Source of the DNA: Coriobacteriia bacterium
GTDB lineage: Bacteria; Actinomycetota; Coriobacteriia; Coriobacteriales; UBA8131
Direction: 5' to 3'
Assembly (NCBI GenBank): GCA_009783085.1
Contig: WRHU01000005.1
Location: 62,001 to 126,000 of the forward strand
DNA length: 64,000 bases
Part shown: positions 33,293 through 41,253 of the stretch, in pieces
How the letters are laid out: each line of letters starts with the position of its first letter
Position numbering within the stretch: position 1 is the stretch's first letter
Position numbers and translations under genes: made by a program
The notes under the pieces: model-generated
Seen by the model: only the letters and a program-made list of their open reading frames with translations
What the model was told of the DNA's origin: nothing
The model's database searches: none

Positions 33293-34654
33293 CTAGTTCC
33301 GCAGCTTAAGACGCATTTCTGCTGCACGCTCAAACACACGCTCGACGTCAATATCGTGGCGATGATGCCCGTCGTAGACAACCTCACCGTCAATCATAGT
33401 CATAAGAATGTTATCTTGCGTAGCCGTGTGAACAATGGCAGAGCTGGGGTTGTGCGTGGGCACTTGGTTGGAGTTTGAAAGGTCAACAGCAATAATGTTG
33501 GCAACCTTGCCAGCGTCAAGCGAGCCGATTTTATCGTCCGCATGGATAGCCTCCGCAGCCCCCAGCGTTGCAAAGCGCACCATCGCCTCAGAAGTAAGAA
33601 ACTTGCTTCGATTTCCTAGGGCACGCTGGAGCAGCAGACCAATGCGCATCTCTGCAATCATGTCGGTAGTGTCGGTGGCGGCGGGAGAATCTGTGCCCAA
33701 ACCCACACGCAGCTTCGCCTCTAAAAACTTCAAAAGAGGCGGCACTCCCATTGCAAGCTGAGCATTACAGCGAGAACACACCACAACACTTACGTCATTG
33801 TCGGCAAGCTTTTCGATATCCTCATCGTCAACCTGCACGCAATGAATAGCCAAGACCTCGGGAGCTTCGAGCAGGCCCCAGTTAAGAATGTAGCGCACCG
33901 GCGATACGCCCGTAGCAAGCCACGGTGGCATATCTATGCCGTAACCACGCTCTTGCTCGGTAGCATGAACAGAAAACGGCGAGGAGCCATAGCGGATAAA
34001 CTCGTACTCCTCTTGACTGCCCGCCAAATGGACGGCAACTGGTGTGTTGGGCGTGCTGGTGGCATACTCGCCAAGACGCTCAAAAATACGGGGGTGACAG
34101 GTAACCAAAGCCGCAGGTGCAACGCCAATGCGAATGCGTGATGCAGTTGATTTTTTGCGCCACGCTTCAACATCGCTGAGCGCAGCATCAAGCACCGCAT
34201 CAACCTCGCTTACCTCCATTGTTCCTACTTCACGATAGATATTGCCGTGCAGCCCAACCGCCTCAACAGCAGCCTGCGATGCTCCCGTTGTGGTTATGTC
34301 GGCAACGGTAGTAATGCCGCTGCGCACCACCTCAAGCGCACCAAGAAGCGCAGAATCCTCCCAGTCTTGCAGGCTAAACCGCTTTTCTTTCTCGGCAATA
34401 TGGAGCTTCCATGCAGCGTAGGGAACGTCGTTGACGAGCCCACGCAGCGCAGAGTATTCAAGATGAGTGTGAATATCAACAAAGCCGGGCATGAGCGCGG
34501 CAAGACCAAAGTTCTTAGTTTCCTCGTCTGGATAGCGAGTTTTAAGCTTCGCAGCTGTTCCAACATCGACAATTTTGCCGTTTTGGACAAGAACAGCTCC
34601 GTTTTCTATGTGCGGAGAGCTAACCGGTATAACATAGCGTGCGATAAGGAGCAT
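33293..34654 (-). CDS. Amidohydrolase, ATZ/TRZ (MtaD-like) nucleoside/amino-purine deaminase family
   Basis: A 453-residue metal-dependent hydrolase. Metal-binding motifs in order: GFVDIHTHLEYS, VHLAGSQEE, AIHCVQV and GLGTDSPAATD, the HxH...H...H...D set of the family. Relatives deaminate S-adenosylhomocysteine, 5'-methylthioadenosine, or 6-aminodeoxyfutalosine (MqnX of futalosine menaquinone synthesis). The last would suit a quinone-dependent NrfHA organism but there is no other mqn gene in view, so this is only a possibility. AGGAGG-like AGGTTTC precedes the ATG. Monocistronic. Confidence 0.8.
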   Translation of the reverse strand: MLLIARYVIPVSSPHIENGAVLVQNGKIVDVGTAAKLKTRYPDEETKNFGLAALMPGFVDIHTHLEYSALRGLVNDVPYAAWKLHIAEKEKRFSLQDWEDSALLGALEVVRSGITTVADITTTGASQAAVEAVGLHGNIYREVGTMEVSEVDAVLDAALSDVEAWRKKSTASRIRIGVAPAALVTCHPRIFERLGEYATSTPNTPVAVHLAGSQEEYEFIRYGSSPFSVHATEQERGYGIDMPPWLATGVSPVRYILNWGLLEAPEVLAIHCVQVDDEDIEKLADNDVSVVVCSRCNAQLAMGVPPLLKFLEAKLRVGLGTDSPAATDTTDMIAEMRIGLLLQRALGNRSKFLTSEAMVRFATLGAAEAIHADDKIGSLDAGKVANIIAVDLSNSNQVPTHNPSSAIVHTATQDNILMTMIDGEVVYDGHHRHDIDVERVFERAAEMRLKLRN

Positions 34655-34798
34655 TTGAAACCTCCTAGTTCAATAAACCGTGGAAGCTCATTATAGCTCT
34701 TATGGAGGTTTTGCTGGTAGGACGTTTGGGGGAAGAGCTCCTTTGGGAGAAAATGCCCCTGGGGATAAATTGCCCTGAGGAAAAATTGCCCCTGAACG

Positions 34799-34873
34799 CC
34801 GATATAGGGCGCAACCTCTGGAGTCTATGGTGGTGGGGTTCATAGATCTCACTTCGATTGCACCCTATATCGG
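34799..34873. repeat. Long imperfect inverted repeat
   Basis: Arms CCGATATAGGGCGCAA and TTGCACCCTATATCGG pair at 15 of 16 positions; a second pair TCTATG/CATAGA lies inside. Could be an RNA stem-loop or the ends of a tiny non-autonomous element. Confidence 0.7.
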
Positions 34874-35111
34874 GTTTCAATAGCTCTTGCGTGTGTGTCT
34901 GACGCTCACGCTCAGCCATGCGATGTGGTAAGTTTTCAAATTACAGCTCGTTTGCTTTACTTTACAGATGCGCTTGGTTGGTTCTCTTTTTTTGCTTAAT
35001 CCTGTCCTTTTCGCTGAAAATAGTATAGCACGCTGACAAGCCAAAAATAGCCTGATTTCCGCCCTCTCATCCGGATAAAGCGCATATATGCGCTGGTTAG
35101 GGGCTTGTTTT

Positions 35112-35137
35112 GTGCCACTCGTCCGGACGAGTGGCAC
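35112..35137. repeat. Perfect 26-bp palindrome
   Basis: GTGCCACTCGTCC followed directly by its reverse complement, with no loop. Perfect symmetry without a loop suggests a protein site (dimeric regulator or recombinase) or a cruciform rather than a terminator. Confidence 0.9.
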
Positions 35138-35141
35138 CTGA

Positions 35142-35180
35142 GGCCACAACAAGAAAACATGCTGTTTTCTTGTTGTGGCC
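35142..35180. repeat. Perfect hairpin with 18-bp arms
   Basis: GGCCACAACAAGAAAACA (35142-35159), loop TGC, and its exact reverse complement (35163-35180). It begins 4 bases after the 26-bp palindrome. On the plus strand it is followed, after a short GCC/GGC stem, by TTTTTT at about 35199-35204. Confidence 0.9.
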
Positions 35181-35246
35181 GACTAAGCCTTGTTGGGCCT
35201 TTTTTGAAGGTGTTGAGGAGGACGGTACGATTTTGTCACATTTCTC

Positions 35247-35311
35247 GGCAGGCAGGGGTGGTTCTGTATTCCCTTTGCAAAGCAAGGGGAGCAAAGTCAC
35301 CCCTGCCTGCC
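35247..35311 (-). terminator. Hairpin downstream of the ABC transporter operon
   Basis: Arms GGCAGGCAGGGGTG (35247-35260) and CACCCCTGCCTGCC (35298-35311), with a smaller CTTTGCAAAG palindrome in the loop; 15 bases past the permease stop. No strong U-tract on the minus strand. Confidence 0.5.
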
Positions 35312-35326
35312 CTATAAGTTTTTAAC

Positions 35327-36175
35327 TTATGCCAAGTTGAGCTTCTTGGTCATAAAGTGGCGGCTAATAAAGTAGCCAGCAATCGCAAAGGCAATCAGCA
35401 GCAGGCCATAGAGCAAGGTGCCCAGGACAAGAGCCTGTTCTCCTGCCACCGAATACAACTGCGAGTCATACGGCAAGCGGTCAATTCTCTGCATTATCCC
35501 CACAAACGCAGGCATAACTGCCGCCGTAAAGATGCTTGAGATAATCTGAATGGCAACTGTGATGATAAGGTAGGCAAGCACTGTTCCGCCAAGACGACTT
35601 TTGATAATGTTAGGGCCAATGGCTATCGCCGTGTAATAGGTAAGAATGCTCGAAACAAACGACACCACTATAAGGAAAATGCCACAAATTATCCAAAGGC
35701 TTGGGTGGAACCCATTTGACACAGCATCGCGCCAAAACTCCGCTATTCCCTTAAAGATATCGGGCAATCCTGCTGGCGTTGCAAGTATCAAAAAGCTGAG
35801 AAGCAGCACAACAAAACTTGCAAGCGACCACACCGTTCCAACAATGAGCTTGCTTATGAGGTGCTGGTCAGCCGTTACGGGAAGCGTAAACCACAAATAA
35901 CCCTCGTCACCAAGCATTCGATAAAAACGCACCACAATAATAACCAAGGTCGCAACAAACAAAGCCGTAATTGCCACTATGTACAGAGTAACCACAAGCC
36001 CTTCCATAATAGCTGAAAGATTCTTGGCAAAGCCAGGGGTGGTGCTTGTGTAGATGTCAGGAGCAAAATAGCTGGTAATGGCGGTAATCATTGCTAACAC
36101 CAAAACTCCGGCGTACATCAGCAAAAAGGTTCGTGATGTTGCCTTGAATTCATATTTAAGTAGTTTTCCTAGCAT
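35327..36175 (-). CDS. ABC transporter permease (YtrC/ABC-2 type)
   Basis: A 282-residue membrane protein with six predicted spans and a conserved opening LGKLLKYEFKATSRTF typical of permeases in GntR (YtrA)-controlled ABC operons. It overlaps the ATPase gene by 7 bases. Such systems in Gram-positives respond to cell-wall antibiotics; the substrate here is unknown. Last gene of the gntR-ATPase-permease operon; a hairpin at 35247-35311 follows. Confidence 0.8.
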   Translation of the reverse strand: MLGKLLKYEFKATSRTFLLMYAGVLVLAMITAITSYFAPDIYTSTTPGFAKNLSAIMEGLVVTLYIVAITALFVATLVIIVVRFYRMLGDEGYLWFTLPVTADQHLISKLIVGTVWSLASFVVLLLSFLILATPAGLPDIFKGIAEFWRDAVSNGFHPSLWIICGIFLIVVSFVSSILTYYTAIAIGPNIIKSRLGGTVLAYLIITVAIQIISSIFTAAVMPAFVGIMQRIDRLPYDSQLYSVAGEQALVLGTLLYGLLLIAFAIAGYFISRHFMTKKLNLA

Positions 36176-36867
36176 CGGAATACCTCCCTGAACACCTCGT
36201 TAACGCTCTTTCCGGTTTCCTCACGTATCTGGTCAACACTCGCCACGCGCTCGACATAGCCACCCCACAAAAAGACTACATCGTCCAAAACGTGTTCGAT
36301 GTCATAAATGAGGTGCGTGCTAATAAGCACCGTGCCATGCTCGTTGTAGTTGCGAATGATCGTGTCCAAAATGTAATCGCGCGCCGCTGGGTCAACCCCA
36401 CCAATGGGCTCGTCAAGCAGATAAAGATGCGCTTGGCGACTCATCGCCAAAGCCAGCTGAACCTTTTCTTGCATACCTTTTGATAAGGTCTTGAACGTCT
36501 TGCTGGTGTCTATGCCGAGTGCAGCGAGCATGTCATTCGCTTTTGCAGAATCAAAGTTCTCGTAAAAGTCTGCGAAAAGGGCCACGCAATCTTGCACCTT
36601 CATCCAACTGTCGAAGTAGGGACGGTCGGGCAAATAGCTCACAATCTTTTTTGTTTCTGGGCCAGGCTTGATGCCGTTAATAAAAATCTCACCGCTTGAG
36701 GGAGTAAGCAGTCCGCTTGCGAGCTTCATAAACGTTGTTTTGCCGCTCCCGTTAGGGCCCAAAAGCCCCACGATGCGCCCTGCTCCCAGCGAAATGTTGA
36801 CGTTGTTCAACGCCGGCATAACGCCAAAGTTTTTGGTGAGATTTTGCGTTTGCAATATCATGCTCAT
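36169..36867 (-). CDS. ABC transporter ATP-binding protein (YtrB-like)
   Basis: A 232-residue ATPase with Walker A GPNGSGKTT, a Q-loop, the degenerate signature TLSKGMQEK, Walker B LYLLDEPIGGVD and the H-loop STHL. The pattern and operon fit the YtrB type that partners a six-span permease. The ATG at 36867 touches the gntR stop codon (TAG-ATG); a second Met two codons on is also possible. Coupled translation with gntR upstream and the permease downstream is likely. Confidence 0.88.
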   Translation of the reverse strand: MSMILQTQNLTKNFGVMPALNNVNISLGAGRIVGLLGPNGSGKTTFMKLASGLLTPSSGEIFINGIKPGPETKKIVSYLPDRPYFDSWMKVQDCVALFADFYENFDSAKANDMLAALGIDTSKTFKTLSKGMQEKVQLALAMSRQAHLYLLDEPIGGVDPAARDYILDTIIRNYNEHGTVLISTHLIYDIEHVLDDVVFLWGGYVERVASVDQIREETGKSVNEVFREVFRC

Positions 36868-37602
36868 CTATTTCATCTCCTTACCTGCAGCCTTGTTGGC
36901 GGTCGATGCCACTTTTTTGGCAGTTGAGGCAGCTTTGCTTGCAGACGATGCAGCCTTCTTGGCAGTTGGGGCAGCTTTGTTGCCAGCTGGGGCAGCTTTT
37001 TTATGGCTGGAAGCAGCTGGCTTCTTGCGAGCCGGTGCTTTTGCCGGTGCTGCCGCCGTCGTTTTTGCCTTAGCTGCTGCTGTTTTTGCCGCCGCCGCTG
37101 TTTTTGCCGCTGTTTTTGCCGCCGCCGCTGTCGAAGTCTTTGCCCGAGGTTTTGCTGATGCTTTCGCTCGTGCGGCTGGTGCCTTTGCTTGCGTCGCAGA
37201 CGCCTTTGGTTGAGCCTTTGTTTGCGCTGCCCGCGCTGCTTGAGGCGTTTCCTGCACAACAAGCATATTCGCAGCAGCCGAACGACCAATTCCCAAACTT
37301 TGCATACCAACAAAATACTGTTCGATATAGCCTTCTGCCATACGTTCTTTGAGAGCCTTTACCAGTTGAACGTCGGTAGTAACGGTTCTGCCGCTCGTTC
37401 TTTGCGTGTACAAAAGCCCTTGAGCTTCCAGCTCGGTCAGCGCCTTTTGCATAGTGTTCGGGTTTACGTTGGCTTCAAGTGCCAGCACACGAACGCTCGG
37501 AACAGGAGAGCCCATCGGATAGATTCCCAAAAGAATCCTCTTTTGAATGAGCTCCATAATCTGAGCATAAATAGGACGGTCTGTGCTAAAAACCCAGTTC
37601 AC
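36868..37602 (-). CDS. GntR-family (YtrA-type) regulator with histone H1-like tail
   Basis: A 244-residue repressor. Residues ~8-78 form a winged helix (PIYAQIMELIQKRI ... GSPVPSVRVLALEANVNPNT ... LEAQGLLYTQRTSGR) and ~80-120 a short effector-type helix pair as in YtrA (about 130 residues in all). Residues ~122-244 are an added Lys/Ala/Pro-rich tail of AAKTAAAKT- and KKAASTA-type units resembling histone H1. GGAGG lies 6 bases before the GTG at 37602; the longer frame to 37704 would cover the promoter. Probably represses its own operon through the AATAC/GTATT sites upstream. Confidence 0.82.
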   Translation of the reverse strand: MNWVFSTDRPIYAQIMELIQKRILLGIYPMGSPVPSVRVLALEANVNPNTMQKALTELEAQGLLYTQRTSGRTVTTDVQLVKALKERMAEGYIEQYFVGMQSLGIGRSAAANMLVVQETPQAARAAQTKAQPKASATQAKAPAARAKASAKPRAKTSTAAAAKTAAKTAAAAKTAAAKAKTTAAAPAKAPARKKPAASSHKKAAPAGNKAAPTAKKAASSASKAASTAKKVASTANKAAGKEMK

Positions 37603-37676
37603 TGCACACCTCCTTCTCTCGTACGTTTTGAGCCACATTTTGAGCCCTGCTGACTTTCGAGATTGCCTCGGGCTCT

Positions 37677-37713
37677 GTATTACTGTACTAATTATATAAT
37701 ACAATACCGTATT
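37677..37713 (-). promoter_or_regulatory. Promoter/operator region of the gntR-ABC operon
   Basis: A minus-strand TATAAT (37691-37696) lies about 90 bases before the gntR start. It is flanked by GTATT/AATAC words, including a perfect AATACCGTATT palindrome (37703-37713) just where a -35 should be. Placement fits autoregulation. Confidence 0.45.
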
Positions 37714-37934
37714 AAGACAGCTCCGTCAAGAAACTTTTTGAAAACTTTTGGGTGACGAGGGAGGGGACCAAACGTGTGACAAAGTGTGCCAACTTAAACG
37801 CACCCGTGCGACAACGTGCGACATCTCTGATGGGCCCCGTGTGCTTAGAGGTTGCCGTAAAACCTTTGGCAGCGCGCTGGAGCGTTTTGTTTTTGCTAGA
37901 AAACCGCAGCTCAGAGGCAGGGTGATGACAGATT
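37714..37934. other. Intergenic region between divergent gntR operon and tRNA-Ser
   Basis: About 220 bases without coding signal or clear structure apart from the flanking promoters. Confidence 0.4.
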
Positions 37935-37962
37935 TTGCAACGTCGCTGGCAGATGATATAAT
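37935..37962 (+). promoter_or_regulatory. Promoter of tRNA-Ser(TGA)
   Basis: TTGCAA (37935-37940), 16-base spacer with an extended TG-A, and a perfect TATAAT (37957-37962), 14 bases before the tRNA. Confidence 0.75.
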
Positions 37963-37975
37963 AGTCCCTCGCTGC

Positions 37976-38063
37976 GGAGGAATGGCCGAGTGGTTGAAGG
38001 CGGCAGTCTTGAAAACTGTTGTGCCGCAAGGTACCGTGGGTTCAAATCCTACTTCCTCCGCCA
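37976..38063 (+). tRNA. tRNA-Ser (anticodon TGA), CCA encoded
   Basis: Class II tRNA with acceptor GGAGGAA/TTCCTCC, anticodon loop CTTGAAA in the stem GCAGT/ACTGT, a long variable arm (TGTGCCGCAAGGTACC region), T loop TTCAAAT, discriminator G and encoded CCA. Confidence 0.95.
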
Positions 38064-38088
38064 GTTTAGTTTTTTACAAGGGAGCTTC

Positions 38089-38361
38089 ATGATACAAACC
38101 GTACTGTCTGTGCTGGGCAAAGACCGCAAGGGCGTAGTTGCCACCGTGGCTACCACGCTGTTTGAGGCTGGTGCTAACATTGACGACATCTCACAAACCA
38201 TTTTGGGCGATATGTTCTCCATGACCATGATGGTAACGATCGACGAGGGCGCGTGCGGCTTTAATGAGCTTCAAGAGCGCCTTGCCGCTGATGCCGAGCG
38301 CCTTAATATGCAGATTACGCTGCAGCGCTCAGATGTCTTTGATTTCATGTACAAGGTGTAG
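38089..38361 (+). CDS. UPF0237-type ACT domain protein
   Basis: A 90-residue single ACT domain (VLSVLGKDRKGVVATVATTL ... ISQTILGDMFSMTMMV) matching the UPF0237 family in length and pattern. Family members probably bind an amino acid and regulate a partner. AAGGGAG precedes the ATG, 26 bases after the tRNA-Ser CCA end, so it may ride on the tRNA transcript. Elsewhere this gene is usually followed directly by UPF0210; here the UPF0210 gene is at 54726-56096, over 16 kb away on the other strand. Confidence 0.85.
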   Translation: MIQTVLSVLGKDRKGVVATVATTLFEAGANIDDISQTILGDMFSMTMMVTIDEGACGFNELQERLAADAERLNMQITLQRSDVFDFMYKV

Positions 38362-38375
38362 CTTAGCTCTCGTTT

Positions 38376-39419
38376 TTACCCCAACGCATCTACGTCTGCG
38401 CCATTTAAGCCCGCGTCACTCAACCCCACAACATCTACGTCCACGCCATTTAAGCCCACAACGGTTGCCATTCTGCCCGAGGCTTCTTTGTCCCTGCGTG
38501 CGGAATGCAAAAGCGGATTTCTTTTTGTTGAGCCAAAATACCACTCTATGTTTTGCGGCTCAACGCCCTGTGAGGTTAAAATTGCTCGTGCCGAGCCGGG
38601 CAAATCTGCGAGCCAATGCCCCGTGCGGCTTGCCACAAATAACTCAGATACCTTTTCTGCAATGGCAGGTCGTTCCAAGAGTGCGCTGCGAACCTCAGTG
38701 GAAACTTCGTAATCCCCTTGCGTAATCGCTGGACCAATCCAAACCTTGAGAGAGCTGGGTGCTATGCCGTGGTCTTTTTGCAAGCGCTCTAATGCCCCTT
38801 CGATGATGCCGCCAGCAAGGCTTTTCCAGCCTGCATGAAGTGCGGCAGCCACCTTATGTTGCTCGCTCACGCAGACAACAGGCAGACAGTCGGCGGTGGT
38901 AAAGGCAACAGCGGTGCCCTTTTGGGTGAGCAATGCGCCATCGGCGTTGATGCTTGGGGGTATGGCGGCGGCGCTTGGGGGCTCAGCGGCACTTGCTGGT
39001 GGCATAGCAGCGGCGCTTGGGGGCTCAGCGGCACTTGCTGGTGGCATAGCAGCGGTGCTTACTGGTGGCAAAGTTGGATTGTGCGATGATACCGATGACA
39101 AAGCGGGGTTGTGCGGCGGCACACCAACAACGCGCACCCCATGTTCAAGAGCAAGCCACGTTACGTGCAACGGCGCAAGGGCACGCTCCAGCTCACGACG
39201 CTGCTCCTCACACTCGCCAGCCTTAAAGCTCACTGGCTCGCCCCTGTGCAAAGCAAGCGTGGTAAAAACAGTGAGCCAAGGAAATCCAAGGCTCACCGGT
39301 TCAATAACAGAAAAATTGCGGGTTTCTAAGGGGGCTTCTAAGCGGGCTTCTAAGCGGGCTTCTAAGCGGGCTTCTAAGTGGGTTTCTGCCACAGCAAGCT
39401 CAGCAATCTCAGCAATCAC
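38376..39419 (-). CDS. Laccase-domain (YfiH/PgeF) purine nucleoside/peptidoglycan-editing family protein
   Basis: A 347-residue member of the YfiH family, whose members act as Zn purine nucleoside phosphorylases or adenosine deaminases. Core motifs: TTADCLPVV, ALHAGWKS, WIGPAITQGDYEV, WLADLPG and late FGSTKRNPL...SARRD..SGRMA. The usual length is ~250. Extra parts are low-complexity: an N-terminal LEAR repeat (~15-32), a Pro/Ala/Ser loop of AAEPPSAAAMPPAS units before the ADC motif, and a Gly/Val/Asp C-terminal tail. The GTG start is 9 bases after asd, and an internal start past the LEAR repeat cannot be excluded. Confidence 0.8.
   Translation of the reverse strand: MIAEIAELAVAETHLEARLEARLEARLEAPLETRNFSVIEPVSLGFPWLTVFTTLALHRGEPVSFKAGECEEQRRELERALAPLHVTWLALEHGVRVVGVPPHNPALSSVSSHNPTLPPVSTAAMPPASAAEPPSAAAMPPASAAEPPSAAAIPPSINADGALLTQKGTAVAFTTADCLPVVCVSEQHKVAAALHAGWKSLAGGIIEGALERLQKDHGIAPSSLKVWIGPAITQGDYEVSTEVRSALLERPAIAEKVSELFVASRTGHWLADLPGSARAILTSQGVEPQNIEWYFGSTKRNPLLHSARRDKEASGRMATVVGLNGVDVDVVGLSDAGLNGADVDALG
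38960..39075. repeat. 42-bp tandem repeat in the laccase-domain gene
   Basis: Two near-identical units (GGCACTTGCTGGTGGCATAG-type) encode the AAEPPSAAAMPPAS repeats. In frame. Confidence 0.85.
39321..39388. repeat. 12-bp tandem repeat, about five copies
   Basis: CTTCTAAGCGGG and variants repeat head to tail, encoding the LEAR units at the N-terminus of the laccase-domain protein. Confidence 0.9.
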
Positions 39420-39428
39420 AAACAGCCG

Positions 39429-40460
39429 CTACCGAGAAAGCAGCAGCTGGGCTATCTGCACGGCGTTAAGGGCCGCACCCTTACGAATCTGGTCGGCAAC
39501 GTTCCAAAATGCCAGACCATGCGGCACCGACGTGTCTTGGCGCAAGCGGCCAACGTAGACGGGGTCGCTTCCTGCCAATAGGCCCGGCATGGGGTAGCTC
39601 TTGGCAGCAGGATCGTCCATCACCACAATGCCCGGTGCAGCCTCAAGGGCGGCTCGTGCGTCGGCTACGCTTAGCTCCGAAGCAAACTCAACATTTATCA
39701 TCTCGGCATGACAGCGCAAAACAGGAACCCGCACGCAATTAACCGCAAGCTCAAGGGCGGGTGCATGCATAATCTTTTTGGTTTCCACCACCATTTTCCA
39801 CTCTTCTTTGGTGTAAGCGTCGTCCATGAACACGTCAATATGCGGAATACAATTAAACGCAATCTGGTGCGCAAAATGCTCAACAGCAAGGGGCTTATCG
39901 TCAAGAAAATCGCGCGACTGATTGTACAGCTCGTCCATCGCCGCCGCACCAGCTCCGCTTGCCGCCTGGTAGGTAGACACCACCACGCGCTTGATAGGAG
40001 CAATCTTATTAAGCGGTGCGAGGGCAGCCACCATTTGAATGGTTGAACAGTTGGGGTTGGCAATAACTCCCTGATGCTCAAAGGCGTCATCTGGATTAAC
40101 CTCGGGAACAACGAGCGGCACGCCGCTTTCCATACGAAATGCCGAGGAGTTGTCTATCATAACTGCGCCTGCAGCAACAACTGCCTCACGGAGTTCTATT
40201 GACACATCGGCGCCCGCAGCAAATAGAGCAATATCCACGCCCTCAAAGGACTCTGGGGTCATCGCTTTAACGGTAAGCTCTCCGCCTGGAGCAGGCTTAA
40301 AGGGCACCGTCTTGCCGGCGCTGCGCTCGCTTGCCAAGGCACGCACCTCGGCGGCAGGAAATTCAAGCTGCTCTAGCACAAGCAACATTTCGCGCCCAAC
40401 TGCACCCGTAGCTCCAGCTACTGCAACAACAGGGTTGGCAGGAAGTGATTTGAAAGCCAT
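39429..40460 (-). CDS. asd: Aspartate-semialdehyde dehydrogenase
   Basis: A 343-residue NADP enzyme reducing aspartyl phosphate to the semialdehyde, the branch point to lysine/DAP, methionine and threonine. The start VAVAGATGAVGREML binds NADP; the catalytic Cys is in NPNCSTIQMV; STYQAASGAG and a late IRKGAALNAVQIA are typical. GGAG precedes the ATG. It is divergent from mobB-lysC; asd and lysC act in consecutive steps and share the intergenic region. Confidence 0.95.
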   Translation of the reverse strand: MAFKSLPANPVVAVAGATGAVGREMLLVLEQLEFPAAEVRALASERSAGKTVPFKPAPGGELTVKAMTPESFEGVDIALFAAGADVSIELREAVVAAGAVMIDNSSAFRMESGVPLVVPEVNPDDAFEHQGVIANPNCSTIQMVAALAPLNKIAPIKRVVVSTYQAASGAGAAAMDELYNQSRDFLDDKPLAVEHFAHQIAFNCIPHIDVFMDDAYTKEEWKMVVETKKIMHAPALELAVNCVRVPVLRCHAEMINVEFASELSVADARAALEAAPGIVVMDDPAAKSYPMPGLLAGSDPVYVGRLRQDTSVPHGLAFWNVADQIRKGAALNAVQIAQLLLSR

Positions 40461-40563
40461 CTGAATGCTCCGTTCTCTCTATTCAGGTATACTTCTCGCT
40501 AGGTACCATGCCTACTGCAGGCATCTACGTATCCATAATACCCGATTCTTGCGAGGAGTTTGC

Positions 40564-41253
40564 ATGACTAATGCCTTACCCCTACCAGCGGTTGCTTTTG
40601 TGGGCAAACAGAACTCTGGAAAAACAACCCTGCTGGTCAAGCTCATAGCGGAGCTTACCGCACGAGGCGTGCAGGTGGGTACCGTTAAACATCATTCGCA
40701 TTGCGGTTTTGAGTTTGATAAAGAGGGAAAAGACTCGTGGCGCCACACTCAGGCGGGCAGTTGTTACACCGTCATTGCCGCGCCCGACCAGATTGCCAGC
40801 GTGCAGCGTGTTGACGAGAATGTTGACGTGCCCCTTGAACTCATCATAAAAAAGATGGCTGAAACAGCAAGTGCAAAACTTGATGTTGTTTTGGTTGAGG
40901 GCTACCGACAGTCGGGCTTGCCTACCATTGAGCTTTTTAGGGCGGAGAATCCCCGCGATGCTGAGCGCACGCTGGGCGCAGAGGACAATCCACTTGTTGC
41001 CGTGGTAACCGACATACGCCGTGTGGAGCAAGAGGCGGCGGTTTTTGGTGGTGCAGGGGGTGCAGGGGCTGCAGCTTGCGCAAGTGACACAGGGGGCGCA
41101 GGTGGTGCGGTGGGCGCAAGTGGCTCAGGTGGCGGCAGCGATAGTGGTGGTAGCGATAGTGGGGGCTGCGAACCTCTCCCCACTTTTGGCTTTGAAGACA
41201 TCGCTGCGCTGGCAGATTTTGTGCAATCCGCTATTATAGAGCCATGTCAATAA
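40564..41253 (+). CDS. mobB: Molybdopterin-guanine dinucleotide biosynthesis protein B
   Basis: A 229-residue GTP-binding accessory protein for molybdenum cofactor nucleotide attachment. Walker A GKQNSGKTT (14-22), TVKHHSHCGFEFD and DVVLVEGYRQSGLP(T) are the family signatures. The usual length is ~165-175; the extra is a Gly/Ser/Ala-rich stretch (about residues 163-205) before a final conserved helix. GAGGAG precedes the ATG at 40564; the upstream in-frame stretch to 40465 is rejected. It overlaps lysC by 10 bases. Implies molybdoenzymes elsewhere in the genome. Confidence 0.9.
   Translation: MTNALPLPAVAFVGKQNSGKTTLLVKLIAELTARGVQVGTVKHHSHCGFEFDKEGKDSWRHTQAGSCYTVIAAPDQIASVQRVDENVDVPLELIIKKMAETASAKLDVVLVEGYRQSGLPTIELFRAENPRDAERTLGAEDNPLVAVVTDIRRVEQEAAVFGGAGGAGAAACASDTGGAGGAVGASGSGGGSDSGGSDSGGCEPLPTFGFEDIAALADFVQSAIIEPCQ

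Larger units (their letters stand above)
34655..35326. other. 672-bp gene-free region dense in palindromes
   Basis: No coding signal. From left: degenerate AAATTGCCCCTGA-type words (34735-34795); a 75-base imperfect hairpin with 16-base arms (34799-34814, 34858-34873); AGCGCATATATGCGCT (35079-35094); a 26-base perfect palindrome (35112-35137); an 18-bp-arm hairpin (35142-35180); and 14-bp arms (35247-35260, 35298-35311) just past the end of the ABC permease gene. Only the last is well placed as a terminator. Confidence 0.7.

Noticed and set aside
34799..34873. Insertion sequence
   Set aside because: The inverted repeat encloses only ~43 bases and no transposase is near; at most a tiny non-autonomous remnant.
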